Assembly (NCBI GenBank): GCA_019054805.1
Contig: JAHQIY010000005.1
Span: 3,331,501-3,395,500, forward strand
From: Brachionus manjavacas
Taxonomy: Eukaryota > Rotifera > Eurotatoria > Ploima > Brachionidae
Direction: 5' to 3'
DNA: 64,000 nucleotides
A program made the position numbers and the translations under genes. This document shows positions 12,401 through 27,082 of this stretch, piece after piece (the first letter of the stretch is position 1; each line of letters begins with the position of its first letter). The notes below the pieces were generated by a model. It ran no database searches, was not told the origin of the DNA, and saw nothing but the letters and a program-made list of their open reading frames with translations.

Positions 12401-15400
12401 CTCAACAATCGATTTTTACAATAAGCGATTTTAATTTTAAGAACGGCTATTTTACGTAATTTTACGGAAAATGAGCGCCTCCCTATTATCCGCTAAGAAA
12501 GAAAAGGGACAATCATTAATATTATACAGTTATTGTAGCATTACTGCAGACTTGTAAAATAATTTTTACTGTTTTTCATTTTATGTGCATTTAATAAACA
12601 ATTAAACTAAAAAAAAAATTATTTTTCGTAATAACTATTCCCTGAGGATTTGGAGTTCTTTTTGAACTTTTAGAAATTCATTACTGAAAATTCTATTGTG
12701 TTATTTTTTTTCAGATGCACTGTCAAAAATTAAGGTAAATGAGTACTGATATCAGATGGGTAACCTTGAAAAATTGGTCAAATAAATTTCGAGTTCTTGA
12801 CAAGGTGGGCCTACCCATTCAAACCAAAAACCAAGAAAAAAGGATTCCATGAATGATTTTTATTCTATTTATTTTAATTCTAATCTTGAAAGGTATTTAA
12901 GGTTTTTTATTCTGTACGACTTACCAGAGTGATTAAATTGTAAACTTGGTTAATAGTGGATCCACATGACCATAATAGCTCTCGTTTGCCGGTTGGATTA
13001 CTCCATGTTTTGAAACAATATTGTCCTGCCATCAAAAATTTTTCATCATCCCTAAAAAATTGGAGAATTAACAAAAATTAAATTAAAAATTTATTTAAAC
13101 TCACGGTTCTTCATTTTGCTTTAAAACAACGTAGTGATTGCTGAGACAATTTAAAACTAGAACAGGTGCCATTCCATATTCAAAAGGTTTAATTATTATT
13201 CGAATTATTTCTTCACTCGGTGCACATTCAACAACCATTGATTGTAAAATTGCCTTAACCATTTATGTAAATAAAATATAATTAATCCTTATTTGCCAAA
13301 AAATTACGTTTTCTTCAAAAGTTAACATGGTTGTATGCTTGTTGTTGTACCAAAATGGTTTACTGAACGAAATTTTTGAGAAAACTTCATTTCTGTGATT
13401 CAAAGCTCTTAAGCAAATGCATGATTTTTCCTTCGAAATAAAGTTGATCGAAGGCCAGAATGGAATAATTGAATTCGGCTCTACACACAAAGCATCTGAA
13501 CTAACTTCTTTATTAGATTTCACTTGCCGTACATCAAGTAAAACCTGTAAGAAAAATAAAGCTAAAAAAACAAAATATTTAAAATTTGAATATGTTACAT
13601 TGGTTTGGTTAATAATTAAATAATATGGTGTAAGTTTTATAATTTTAGTTAATCCATTTGAACTTTTTTGTAATTTAATATCAATTCCGACTTCATAAAG
13701 TTTTCCATTATTATTGATTGACTTTGAACTCACAGTTCCATTGTTTCCAACGGCATCAATTGCAAATGAATTTGACCAAACTGTCGAGTCTGTTTTTTCA
13801 TTAACTCTTATCATAAGTTTCTAAAAAAATGTTGCAAAAAATTTTGACATCAATACTCAGATTAATTACCTTGTTTTTTGAATTGAAAACTTTAGAATTG
13901 ATTTTCAAAAAGAATGGTTTGTCTGTAAATGTTGTATCTATTGTATTTATTTCACTGTTTAGTTCCTCGAATTTGTAATCTAATGCAAGTTTAGTTTGGT
14001 TCAAGATCCAGTAAGGAGCGAATAAAGTCAATGACCCGCGAAAATTATCTTTGACCAAATTTGAATAGATTGTCTTAAAAATGATTAAAAAATTTTGAAA
14101 AAAAATAGCTTAATATTACCATTGTTTTCGATGTACTAGAACGGAATTCTATCATACTTGTTTCCTCATTTAATTGTTTATCTTTTATTTCATTATTAAA
14201 CTCAATTGGATAAGACGATGACCAAGAAAGATCAGAATAATTCTCCATCTATGGTTTAACTTTAAAATTAAGAAATTTCAAAATAGTTTATTTCTTACTT
14301 TAATAAAAAGATTAGAGCCAAACTTCCCATTTATTAAATCCTCATTTGTTCCTGGTTTTAGAAGTCGAACTGGTGAATTCTCTTTTATAGTGTTTGACTT
14401 TAAATAGAAAAAAATAATTCAAATTCTCATAAATTTTAAAAATTAGCATTTAACCTGTTGTTTGTCAAGATCTTCATTGAAAACTTTGTATTTAATCGGA
14501 TAAGGAAGATAATTATAAATTGTAATAGTTGGTATTAGCAATATATTGTATAAATAGTCAATTTTGTTTATATTATTTTGTATAACATTAATAATAGATT
14601 TTTCTATAATTGCTTGAAAGAAAACGTTATTTCCAAATTCTAAAAGTCTGTAATCTATCTTAGAGTGCCAACTGATTGGACTTTTCTCATAGCATACTCT
14701 TAAAAAAAAATGGAAAATTTAAATATAATACTTTGCGATCTATGAAAGTGTTTTACCCGGGTAAGATTGGAGCAAGTCTAACAAAGTCAGTAAACTTCTC
14801 GCTAATAAGCTCGATAGGCAAGGCCCATTTTCCTCCAGCTGGTATTACTGTATCTTTCCAAGATGTGTTTGAAAATGAAAAATCTGTTTGGTCTAATTCT
14901 TGAATAGGATAACTAAGAGCGATATCTATATTCAATTGATTCACAATCTTTGATAAGAATTAATAACATTATTTATATAGTAGAAAATATATAACAGCTA
15001 ATAAGTTGTCGTAATTTCGCTCTAGTAGAGGTATGATTCCATATTGCCCACTTTATGATAATTTATTTATATCAACTCAAACTTATTTATTTATTTATTT
15101 TAAAACAATATGGTTTTATTTGTTATTACCTATTTTTGTGGAATCAATTTCATAACTCAAATATTCTTAAGTTTTGAAACCATTTTATGTGTCATTAGAA
15201 AGTAATTATTGAAATTTTCAATGAGATATGTTTTTATTACACTTTTTTCAAAATGCTTATAAAGTAAAATTCCGATTTTTTAATTTTCAAAAATATCAAT
15301 ATGGTTTTTAAAGTTTTATTTAAAGAAATTAAACTTAAGCTTTACATTATTTTATTCTTTATTTGCTTTTATTATAATTAATTTCAAAATAATAATAAGC

Positions 15401-18400
15401 TACAGAAAGCAAGCTTGCGGAGATGACCTACTAGGAGGACATCTATGGTAGGCGAAATTGCGCAGAAAAGATGGAAAATAACAGACAAATACATTTTTTT
15501 TTTTTAGTTCAAGAAAGTTTGTGTGGAATTAAGTAAGTATTATGTACAAGAACTTTACAAAGTAAAAATATGCAAGAATACAGAAATAGAGTTACATAAT
15601 AAAAGATTACAGTTTAAATCCTTTTAAAATAACTTCAATAACTTCTTAGTGAATGATGTGTTATCTATTTTTCTTTTTTTTATTATAAATTTAAATTTAA
15701 CTTAAATTTCAATAGAGCAAAGGGACTGAAAAGAGGGCATTATGCCGTTCAGGTTAGTCCCGGGATGTTCCAAACTATTTTTCAATTTAAAAATTAAAAA
15801 TCTATTTATCCTTTTTTAAGACAGGGTTATTAGACTTTTAATTAGCTTTGACTCTTAAACTAATAACTAAAAATAATTAACTTTTGATTTGAAAATATTT
15901 TCAGTAAAGTGAATTTTATAGAAGTAGAAAAAAATAATATTTGTTATTTAGACATCATTTACAATTGTTTAATTATTTTAAGCTAGAATGTTATTTACTT
16001 GAATGGGTGATCTTAAATAAATTCTTTTCTTGTCGAGCTTTGTAACGGTTTCGCAAATTATTATTTTATCATTTAAATCGTTTTTATCTGATTTTTTTTT
16101 GTTCAAATTAAATCCATTTTTTGTCGATTGATCGAGTGCTATGATTACAGGTTCCCATTCATTATTTTCAATCTATAACAAATTTTATTTTGAAATTTAT
16201 TTTTTTTAAATTCATACCTCTAATGAAAATTTAATTGTATTTCTGATTTTTTCCGGTTCTTCTAGAAGTTTAGTTCCAGATTCAAACGAGTTCATAGAAT
16301 TATATTCTAAATTAATGGGACAAACTGAGTTATTTTTAAGATTGATTTTATCTATTGCCGAAGTTTTATGTCTTATTGGGTCGATTGAGTCAATATTTTG
16401 AAATTTAAAACCTTTAATTGCTTTCAAAACAACATCAAAGCCAAGATCATTTTTAATCAAAAAATCAAAAGATGGACTATCTTCATTCAAGTCATTGTCA
16501 AAATTTTCTCCCATATCTAATTTATTTTCGAGCTTTTCCAACAGAGACTCTTCCTCTTGATCAAATGAATAATATTCCAAATGTTGCTGAGGTTTGTCTT
16601 CTAATAATTCACTGCTTAGCACAAAAGTTCGGCTTAAAGTATCCAACATTGATAAAAATGTCTTTGTCACAACGAACTGTAAAGGAAGCGTGGAATTAAC
16701 TTGAAAAGTCCTGATCGGTTTTAGATTCGAAAAATGACGATTTTTTTCTTTTTTAGGTTTTATAGGCTGTTCCGATCGTGTGTTGGTTATCATTTGGATC
16801 GATACTTCAAATGGTTTCAAAAGATCAGGCTTAAACTCGATTAGCTCAATGACCGGTTCCCACACGGATAATGACTCATTAAAATATGCCATTTGACAAA
16901 TTATATTCAAATTCAAGTTAGGCTAAAAAAGAAATTATAACATTATAAAATATTTAAAAAATTAAATTCAATATTTTTTATTTTATTATAACAGGCCAAA
17001 ATAATAGATTAGAGTGATAATCGTGTAAATTTTCACCAGCTTACCATCTTAAGAACAAACTTTCGATTCGTTGATAAATTTGGCAGAAAGCTATAAATTA
17101 AGTATTTTTACGTGAAGTCAAAAAAAGAAGTATTTTGATAAATTTTCCCAAAAATTTAAGATATTTAATTAATAATCTAAAAAGCCAAATGTCAATTTAA
17201 AGCAAATTTTGAGAATTTAATTTTTGTTTTTTGTTTTAAAATTAATATTTAATATAATATTCTATTTTTAATTATAAATAAAGATTCAAATTTTTTCCTT
17301 TAAATGGTTTTCATCAAGAAGAATTTTTTTTAATTTCTAAAAAAATATATTTAGAATTCACTTTTTATTTTAGAAATTTTAACTTGATTTTCTATTTGAG
17401 ATGTTTAACGTTTTAAGTTTATTACAGAAAAAATTAAACTTTTAAGCTTCTAAAATTAAGCTTCTAAATTCATTAGAGAAATTTAAAAAAATATACTTGT
17501 TAAATTTTACCAAATTTTTACATTACCGAAATATCTCAACTTTAAATTAACAAAATTTTACAGATAAAAAAACTTAAAACTTAGCTTTTTGTAATAGCAG
17601 CACTTAAGAAATTTAAATAGTTTATAAAACTTGCTGATAAAATAATAAAATAAATTTAAAATAATGCTTCATTACTATCATTTGAGCATAAACACTTGCT
17701 TTAATATCTTGAATTAAGAAAAAATTTTTGCTTCCGTTTCTTAATTAAAGTAATTAGTTTAATTTATTTAATTTAGCGTGGAAATTTTGAAATTTGAAAA
17801 TTTTGAACTCTCAAAAAGTTAAGATAAAATCTTGTAAATATAATTATTATTATGAATCTAATAAAGAAAATAATCTATTTATTATTATCTATAAATTTTA
17901 AAAAAAATTTTATATGGTTTGAAAATTTTTTTTTTACTTTATGAGTCCAGTTGCTGAATTCACCATTTGCTGCAATATTAAGACAAAGCAACGGCTGTTG
18001 ATCGCTTAATCCTGATTCAAGTTTTACCAAAATATTTTCAGTACGAATAATCATCTTTATTTAAAATGGATAAAAAACGAGCTTTAAATTTTTTTCAAAG
18101 ATTTTTTACTTGGTTTTTTTTTGGAGTCGATTGATCTGAGCTTGATACTGAAAATCCTGATTGACTGCTTACTACACTCGAACTCCTAGATAAACTAGAA
18201 TTTTCTCCTTTTCGCTGTGTAAACCAAAAATCTTTTGGTTGAAATGCAACAGTTTGAAACAAGCTTTCAAACTTGACATTGGTCTCTTCCCGAATTTCAA
18301 TCGAATCGATTTTAAATTTCTTTAAAAAAAAACTTTAAATTTATCAAGTCAACATAATAATTAACCTTATTCATTGAATTTTGAATTGAATTTAACATTT

Positions 18401-21400
18401 TTATAAATGTGGACAACATTTGAGGACTAAGGTTTAGATTAATTTTTTGCACATCAAGTACAAAAAGCTGGTTTCGTTTTTCCAAATCTTCAGCTGATTT
18501 GTATTCCTCACTTTCTTCAATTACCCCACTAAAACCAACAGTAGTCGGTGACAAAAGCACATAGGTTTTTCTGGTTAATATTTTTTTCATTACATAACAC
18601 CGTAATCTGAACATCAGATCATCAATCCACAAAGATATTTTGGTTTTTTGGTTCATCAAGCTAAAATTTAAGCGCACCAAAGCCTAAAAAAAAATTAAAA
18701 AAAATTTTTATTTTTCATTAAAATTACATCTATAATAAAACTATTTGATTTAATAAATTCATTTTGATCTTCGTAAAAAATAAATTGTGGATTTTCAATA
18801 ATTACATCACAAAATAATCTTTGATTCATGTTAAAATTTTCTTCTTCGCTTAGCTCTAAATCGATTCTATCGGTGATTGATCCATTTTTTTTAGGTATTC
18901 CCTCGATAAAGAATTCATATAATGTTAACAAATAGTCTACATTTAAACACACTCTCATAAAACTAAAATGAAGATTTATTTTTTTCTCAGGTATAAAGTG
19001 TATTTGGGTCTCTTCTTCATCGTCAGGTCGAACAGTTTTTTGCTCGTATTGAATTATTATCATTGGGCTAAGCGTTGGTTTTTTCGAACTGTACTTCTCT
19101 ATTAGTCTAATCGGTTTTTTTCCTGATTTAACTAAGCTGGTATCATCTAGTATTATAGTGTCCAACAATAGCATTATTTTTACTGAATCGCGCTCATTTT
19201 CTGCATCTTCGTAGGAATTCATTTCAAAATTAAGACTTTTTAGTTCCATATTGGAAAAAGCATTCTCTTTTGGGCGGACACATCGTTTATTGTTCTAAAA
19301 ATTAATTAAATTAAAATTTTTTAATAATCGTAAAAAGTGGATAGTCAGTTAATAGAAATGGAGTCGGATATTGTAAAAAATGAAATCATTGTAAAATTAT
19401 TCGAATAATTAAAAAAGATCGAATAGTTGATCTAATGAACAAACAAACATTTTTACTTAAAAAAATAATTTGGTCAGAAAATTGGCTTTTTAAAGATTAT
19501 GATCAATTTTAGATCAAATCAAGTTTTATCTATAAATTAAATAACTATAATATTCTTTAATAGAGATAATGCAGAGATACATTTTTTGATTTAACAAACT
19601 ATGTTAAATAAAAAGGTAGATTCTATAAAATCAAAATGGAGTGAGTTCCATCTAAATGGTAAGTGAAAATTTTTTTTGCAGAATAACGCAGATTTTACCT
19701 TTTAATTTACTATTCCCCTGCATTAATTCTATTAAAAAATAACAATTTATTTCATTGTTAAAACTTGATTTGATCATTTTGAACATCAAAATAAATCATA
19801 AACTTCAAGTTGCCTAGAAAATTGACCCTCAAATTGAAACTTTTGATTTAAAGAAATTTATTGTATGATTTTATCTAAATTTTTGTAATTAAAACCCTTT
19901 AAAAAAATAATATAATATGATTTTCATTCAAACTTATCATTTTAATTAATTTTTCATTTTACCCAATATTTAATCATATTTGAAAAATTTTGGCAAAAGT
20001 CTTGTCGCCTAAAGTGGTGTTATTTAATACAAGCATCATTCTTGATCAAAAATGTAAAAAGAATTAATTAAAATATAACTAACACCAAATTTTAGGGTAA
20101 ATTTTATGGTCAAAAAAAGATTCAAGTAATTTTACCAAAAATTTACTAATTTTTTTAATTTATGTGAAAAAGCTTAAAACCTTCGAGATTGAATGCGATT
20201 TTTTTTTTAAATCTAAAACAAATCTTAAAACCAATTAAACATTGATTTTATAAAAAACTCAATAATAGTATTCAAGCATTAAAGAAAATATTATTGCAAA
20301 AGTTGAATTAAAATTTTAAAAATTTAGCCTTAACAATTAATCTTTATTAGAGTACCTTTAAACCAGAATTTAATTTTTCTGTAAATTACTCATGTTCCAT
20401 TGCTATTAACTTGAACTTTCCTTTAAGTAATTTTTTGAATAAAAAATAGAAAAAAATGCTAAAAATTAAAAAATTCTCTACTAGAATTTAAACATAAAAT
20501 AGTTCTGTGAATGCAAAATATTTCAAATTCTGTTAGTCACATGCAAAATCTTTGAGAAGTGCACAAGGTTTAATTATAAAGAAAAATAAAATCTGTTAAA
20601 TTTTAAGCATTTTTTTGTGTCCTTTTTGTACTGAAATTCCCAGAAACAATGAAACTTACAATTTGACTAAAGCTTTCATTATGAAGATACATTTGAATAC
20701 TTTCGATTACCAGATTTACACAGATCTTAGGAACATTAGTAGATTTTAAAATAGGCAATTCAGCCGTATGGACAAATTGCTGTCTAGTTTGTGACTTAAT
20801 TTCACCATTAATTGGCAATTCAGGTATATCAATGTCTTGAGGCTGATTTGTTTTTTCAGTCAAATTTTGTAATAATTGAATAACAAAAGAATAATCAGAC
20901 CGGGCTAGTGAAGCTATTAAACCACCATATTTGGCTTTGACATTAATGGCTTCAATATCTGAATAAATAAGGGGCTGCAAATTACGTGTAACAGTCAATT
21001 TTAACTGTGAACAGTCAACTAAAACTATTTGATTCAAAATTTCCAGATTTTGTTCCATTGATACTCTAGAAATTTCCATTTTTGAAAGCTTTATATCCTG
21101 AATTTCCAATACAGGTGGTAGCTTGCAAACATGGTTTAATTTATTTTCGTCTTGTTGATATTTTTTCGAATTGAAATAATTCTTATCTATTTCTAGCCTT
21201 GTATAAGCATTCAAATGACCACAGTCTAACATTAAGGCGCTTAATGATTGAAGATTCTCAGGGACTATAATTAAAGGAGCTTCAATATCTATATCTAATT
21301 TGATTCTATTCAAAAAAACAAACGGTGCTGTCTCTTGACGTTCATTCTCCAATTCTTTGAATTCGGTTGTGGATTTTTGAACTGAATCGTCTTCATTCAT

Positions 21401-24400
21401 ATGGGATTTGTTATCTAATATTCTCAATAATCCCTTGAAAATTAAAAAAATTAATTAAAATTTCAATTTGTTTAAAAAAAGATTTTTTTTCGTTGAAAAA
21501 TTGAGCTGATTGAATAACTAGTCCACCTAAATCAATAACAATTAAAACAATTTTAAAAGTGACCTGATTTATTTTTCTTAGCAAATTTACAAATAATTTT
21601 TAAATAATTTTATTAATTCATCTAATTTGCTGATTGTTTTTAATTAATTAACTAAAACAAATCTATATAATATAAATTTAAGAACTATTTTACTTTATTA
21701 AAAATGATATTACAATTACCTCAAAATTAAGAAAAATTAACACGATGTATGTAAACAATTTCTGTTGTTTACCTGATTCTAACATTAGATATTGCGATAT
21801 CAGTTGAATCAAATGAAAAAATAGGGAAGATTGAAGATAAGAACAATGAAATAAGCGCAATTGATAATTAAATATGTTCTGAAGGTTCTGTAAATTAATT
21901 TAATTTAATTGTTAAAAAATTTTATCAATCAAAAAATTTAATAATAAAATAGAAAATTTTAGTTAAATGGGTATCAACAATTTTTTGTACTTTTCAGGTA
22001 TAAATATGTCTCTGTCAACTTGTAAAATATATCATTTTATAAAATGACTTCGCAAATAATAAATTTTCAGAAAAAATAATCAAATATTCAAATAAGACAG
22101 TCCGAGTTCATTTTTTCGGGCAAAGTTAGAAATTTCTAAAGTGATCTCTTGTTTTTGAGATGCTCTTTTCAAAAAGCTGGTTTCAAGTTTGACTTGAAAT
22201 ACCATAGGAAGATTTTTCAATGAAAAATTTGATTAACTAAATTATTGATGAATTAGTATGTTTTATTTTTGTAAAATTTAGATTAATTTAAATATTTTTT
22301 TGTGGGAAAAAGATTTAAGCTCTACCAGCTTACTTTTGGTAAATGATTTAAAAACTAGTTAGATGAATTTATTTTTAATTTTTAAAATGCTAGGTTAACA
22401 AAAAGTAAAATATTATTATTAGCCAAGTCATTTTACAAAATGAGACATTTAAAATTTTGACTGTGACTGATATATATATTAACTTAATACACACATTTGT
22501 TCAAGATGGTATCTGCGAATTAAAATTTTAGATATTTTGGTTCACTATAGCATTTTATTGAGGGAAAAAAAATTCATTTTAAATTATTTTTGAACATCAG
22601 TTAATACTTTTAGAGTTCCAATATTTATAATTACTACTGCTAACTGATATGTTATACAAAATGCATCAATAGATATTGTATAATGATTGTTGGTGAAGAG
22701 GTTTAGAATCAAACGGTGGCATGCAGATTTTTTAAAGAAAAATAAAAACTTACCATTAATTTGTTCAAATTTGCATACAAAAAAATCATTTTTAGCTTCA
22801 AAATTCTGGCTTTGACACTCAAATCAAAATGATTTTGGTTCATATAATTTTTGAAATAGAATATTTCCTTTTGATATTGAGCGGCAAGTTTGCTCACTAG
22901 ACTTAGAGGCGTCTTGGGTGGATTGTACATCGTCAAATCAATGTTAACTAAATTCTGACTTTCTTCTTGGGGACCAAGTATTTTATTATAAACAACATTT
23001 TGTTCTAAGTCGATTACATTGATTGAATTCAAACTAAAATTTACGTCATATTGTGCTGTTTTACCAATTGATTTCAGCTCTAAATTTTTAACATCTATAT
23101 AAAAATAATCCTGTCTCCTTGTACCAAGTCTTGCCCGTAGACCATCGAATTTAGCTTTTATTTTAGTTTCAACAAGATCAAAATCTATAAGAGCTTTCTT
23201 TTTTTTCACCTTATCTGATTCTATTTTATTTAATAACTCTTTGATTCTTTCATCGTGAAGCAATGGCCGATTATCTAGATGATCTTTTTTAATTTTTCTT
23301 TCAAAATTTTCTATTTCTTTTTCGAAATTTAAGTATTTAGATGAGCTCAACCGATTTTGAAAGTCTCTAAAAAAATCCATCATATTCTTTAAGGCCACAA
23401 GATTGACAGTTAAATCTATGGCACATAGATCTAGTTCGACATTTACCAAAATATTGTCATGTAACAATTTTAGAGTGGGGCTTTGCGAATCAGTGATAGT
23501 CATTTTTATATCGATCAAATTGCATCTAGGATCTCGTTTAGATGAATTTAACAAGTAAAGCTTAGATCCATCGGTATCATTGAAAAGACCATATTCACAT
23601 TTTATCTCTGTCAAATAGATTTCAATGCACGTATCATAAGATTTTTGTAATAGCTTTGTTCCAAAAGATTTGATATTAAACGAAAGAAAGTCAAATTTTT
23701 TTTTATGTGTTTCTTTTAGAATAAAATTTATCTCATTTATTTCAAATGCAAGCTCTAAATTTAAGGCTTGTTGGAGATTTTCCGCGGAAAAATAAGAAAT
23801 TTGACTTGAGCTTAGTTTACGAATAGGTATTTCATCAATTTCCGAAATTGGTAGCTCTTGACTTTCTTCTAAAACTTCATCCATAAAGGAAGTGTCTAGA
23901 TTTTGGAATTTGCTCAACTCTTTTTGATTTGGAAACGGAATGCTCAAAAAGAGTAAAATAATTTGTTCAATTTTTAGATCGGTAAGATTGAGCTCAATTA
24001 GTGGTAAATTACCGAAAATTCTCAAAGCTGGTAATGTGACATCATCTTTGAAAACGCACTGATGAATGTTAAGAGAAATGTCTAAAGGAGTAAGAATATA
24101 AAGGCTGTCTAGAATTTTCTCATCTGCAGTTTTGTTTGTCACGATTTCCAATTGCTTTAATTCGTTTATTAATAACATTTGCACTTGAGTCAACTGTACT
24201 TTATATTTCCAATATGATGCCTGGAAAACTTGGCTTTTAGATCTTTCCAACTCTTCATTTTCTTTTTCTTTCTCGCTTCCGTCATCTGCCGAATCGAATT
24301 TTTCATCGTCTGAAAATGATGTTTCTTCTCTTGGCTCTGATTTAAATGAGAGATGACCAAAATTAAGAAAAATTAATTCGCCAGAACTAAACAATATTAA

Positions 24401-27082
24401 AAGCATTATTCATTTAAATCAAAAATTTTATCTACTTTTGTATTATTCCTTTTTTAGGAACAATTAAATAGCTTGGAAAGATTTCAACATTAACTTCCAT
24501 TTGTTGAATGTTTTGAAGGTTGTTTTTCATGTAAAGGATTGAGCGCTGTTTCACTTTACTGATGGATTTTAAAGCCGCATTTTTAAGTCTTTAAACATTG
24601 ATATTAAGGTTTTTTTTAAATAAAAAATAAAAATAAAACCTTGTTTTACTGGTTGATTCTGTTGAACGAAAAAAGTAAACTATATTGTTTATTGTTATAG
24701 CATGATAGGTGAATCTTAACGATTTGGAAGAAAGTGACAAGCGTTTATTACAAGATTGATCTTTGGGATTGAAACCGTAGCTGAATTCTAGAAATTTTTC
24801 CTGTTTAAAATCGGCTTCAATCAGCATAGGCGATTTTTCTTCTTCTTCGGCCAATTTAAATTTTGCAATGTTGGAATCGATTGAAGAACCCTTAAGGTTT
24901 ATACTCTTGATACTTGAATTAATTCTAAAACCTTTGGTAACCGGATATTGCATTAAATCTGCTTCCATATTTTCAATTATTAAATGAAGGAGACTATATT
25001 CTGCTATAGTCGTAGATCTAAAATTATATTTTTTTATTTCCTCATTAGAGAAATATTGTTTATTTACCTAATTTCATTTTCATATTCTGCATTAATTAAT
25101 TCCAATTCAAATTTTTTCAAAAGAAATTTTAATCTAAACCCAATGAACTTGAAAGATCAAAAAAATTAAGTAAAAATTTAACTTAAAAAGTTTAATTGAT
25201 ACATTTTCGGGGTATTCTGAAAAGCTGGACTCATCAGTGTATCCAATTGCATCGTAAAGTTTTTCTTTTTCCTCCAAAGATAAGGTTAATTCATCAGCTT
25301 TATCTTTTTGATCCGTTTGACTGCTTGGCGATGATAGCCATCCCCACCATGATGATTTAGATGACGCCTCTTGCTTGGCAAGTCTAGCAATCTTAAACAA
25401 ATTTGCAAAAAATCTATTAATTACAACTTAACTTAAATACTTCAACATCAGCTTGCTTTCTGGCCAACATTAAATTAAATACATCCAAATTTTCTTCACA
25501 ATTCTAATAAAATTGTCTTTTTAAATTTTTTCACAGCAAAAACATTGTACCTTTTCTATTTCTATGTCCACTGTTGATAATTTAGGATTCTTCGCCTTCT
25601 TCTTCAAAATATTGACATATTCTTTTCTAGTTTTGCTTATCAATTTAATTCTAGTCCACCTGAATTGCTCCTTTTTGGGCTTAACTACAGTCTCATAAAT
25701 TGCTTTATATGCAAATTGCCATCTTAAGATAATTTAAATTGTATAAAATTTAAAAAAAATATATAATATCCATATTACAATTGCCTTTCCTTTTTTTTCT
25801 TTGTGTCTTTAATACGATACTTTTGATATTTGGCATTTAGAGTCATGTAATCAATCGTTCCTAACATATTGACAATATCGAAATACTAAGAAATAAATTA
25901 AGTTATAATTTACATGGAAAAATATTAGCTAACTTGAAGTCTATTTAGATTAAGACTAATTGATTCAAGTATTACGGTAAAATCGAAAAGTGGAGATGAA
26001 TATTCATTTTGCTTTGGCTTCATGTTTAATATTGCTTTAGATGACAAAGAAAGCGGCTTTAGAACTAAAACATAAAAATCAGTTAAAATGCATGTTTAAT
26101 TTTCGGGTAATTTTATACTATATTTTGTGTCAGTAAAATCAGTTATCATATTTTGCATTACTCTCTAAATAAAAATAAAATTTTTTGTAATAAAATTTTT
26201 AAGATGGATATTAAAATTTACAATCGAATAATCTTTATTCTCTGATTTTAGTAATTTATCATCGGAATTGCAATAAACAGCATAGGAGACAAGGGAAGCT
26301 ATTTTGTTTACAAGAATTTTATTTTCTTTGAGATAAGTGGGTTGCCAATTTTCATCAGTTGTCTAAGATATGTTTTTAAATTAATGTTTGACAAGTAAAA
26401 TTAACAAAATAGTTTACTTTGATTTCAATAGAGTTAAGCGTTACTCCAGCCGAAAATGGATGCTCAGGTTTTGAAAAGTCATCCTCATATCTAACATGTA
26501 TATTTTTGATTTCGAGTTCCAAATTTCTGATCACTTGCATTTGAATTCTTTCGCCAAATGAGTCCGATTTTTGATCGGTATCATCATCTTGTTCAGGTTT
26601 TGATTTAGCTCTGGACTTTTCTAATTCAATGAGGCGTTTTACTTCTTTTAATTTGCGATCTCTTGATTCTTTTTTTTCACTTTCTTCGTCAAAGGAAAAA
26701 GATGATTTAGGAGCTACTAAAATTGTCAGACCGTCAATAGACGCCTTAACACTTTCGGTATACAAGGACTTCCAAGGAATTTTTAGAGTCAATTTTTCTT
26801 TATTTAAAAATGAATTTAGTCATTTAAAATTTAAAAGCAAAAAAATACTTAAATGTCCGAAAACAATTCGTATCGGAAGCTCAAGTTCGTCAAGAGCATT
26901 GGACTTGAGATGCAAATTTTCCAAAGTAACATTTCCTTAATAAGGAGATGCATAAAGTTATCAAAGTAACATATTATCTTACCATTCCAAATTCCAATTT
27001 TTAAATTGGAACTGTCTAAATCTTCGATGTAGTTGCTCAAGTATTTGTCAAGAAAATAAGCGACAACTGATTCGAATACCAT
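9440..27082 (-). CDS. VPS13: VPS13 (A/C type) bridge-like lipid transfer protein, many exons
   Basis: Rod-shaped protein that moves lipids between membranes at contact sites (ER with lipid droplets, mitochondria, endosomes). The start at 27080-27082 opens the chorein-N domain 'MVFESVVAYFLDKYLSNYIE' with 'LKIGIWNG'; exon 2 'NVTLENLHLKSNALDELELP'; exon 3 'LKIPWKSLYTESV' and 'NIHVRYEDDF'. These match VPS13A/C closely. Further in: 'RKQADVE', 'WWGWLS', 'EKEKLYDAIGYTDES' (about 25.2-25.4 kb), then long repeating-groove exons (22754-24406, 20603-21427), the VAB region (about 13-18 kb), the ATG2_C-like Gly/Phe/Lys repeat domain ('GLISGLAGGFKSLFYEPYVG' at 10.0-10.5 kb) and a C-terminal PH-like domain (9.44-9.98 kb) ending 'KFLTKVHRAISEKDF'. 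Small introns dominate, but five of about 1.0-1.3 kb start near 11.9, 14.95, 16.9, 19.25 and 21.4 kb. Exon 1 is 26983-27082 and the last exon about 9440-9565; other limits are approximate. Confidence 0.93.
12114..12848. repeat. Imperfect inverted repeat in a VPS13 intron (foldback element or two opposed copies)
   Basis: The left arm 12114-12201 and right arm 12761-12848 are reverse complements with scattered differences. Shared words read in the left-arm direction are 'TTTGGCTTTGGGATAGG' against 'TTTGGTTTGAATGGGTAGG', and 'ATTTGCCCAATTTTTAAGGTT' (one base shortened here) against 'ATTTGACCAATTTTTCAAGG'. The arms are roughly 88 bp and the spacer about 560 bp of AT-rich DNA with no coding frame. 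The arrangement fits terminal inverted repeats of a non-autonomous DNA transposon, or two copies of one repeat in opposite orientation. It lies wholly inside the intron about 11929-12924 and does not disturb exons. Confidence 0.6.
15388..15775 (-). mobile_element. LINE 3' end in a VPS13 intron
   Basis: Inside the VPS13 intron 14.95-16.17 kb. Read on the minus strand, a GC-richer 3'-UTR-like stretch ('CCCTCTTTTCAGTCCCTTTG' at 15721-15760) is followed by 'CCTACCATAGATGTCC', 'GTAGCTTATTATT' and an ATT-rich tail at 15380-15395. The same closing words occur in the plus-strand LINE relic ending at 46031 ('CTACCATAG ... GTAGCCTATTATT') and, more diverged, at 56283-56400. This suggests one LINE family whose 3' ends are scattered here. 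No reverse-transcriptase coding is left in this copy. Confidence 0.5.
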
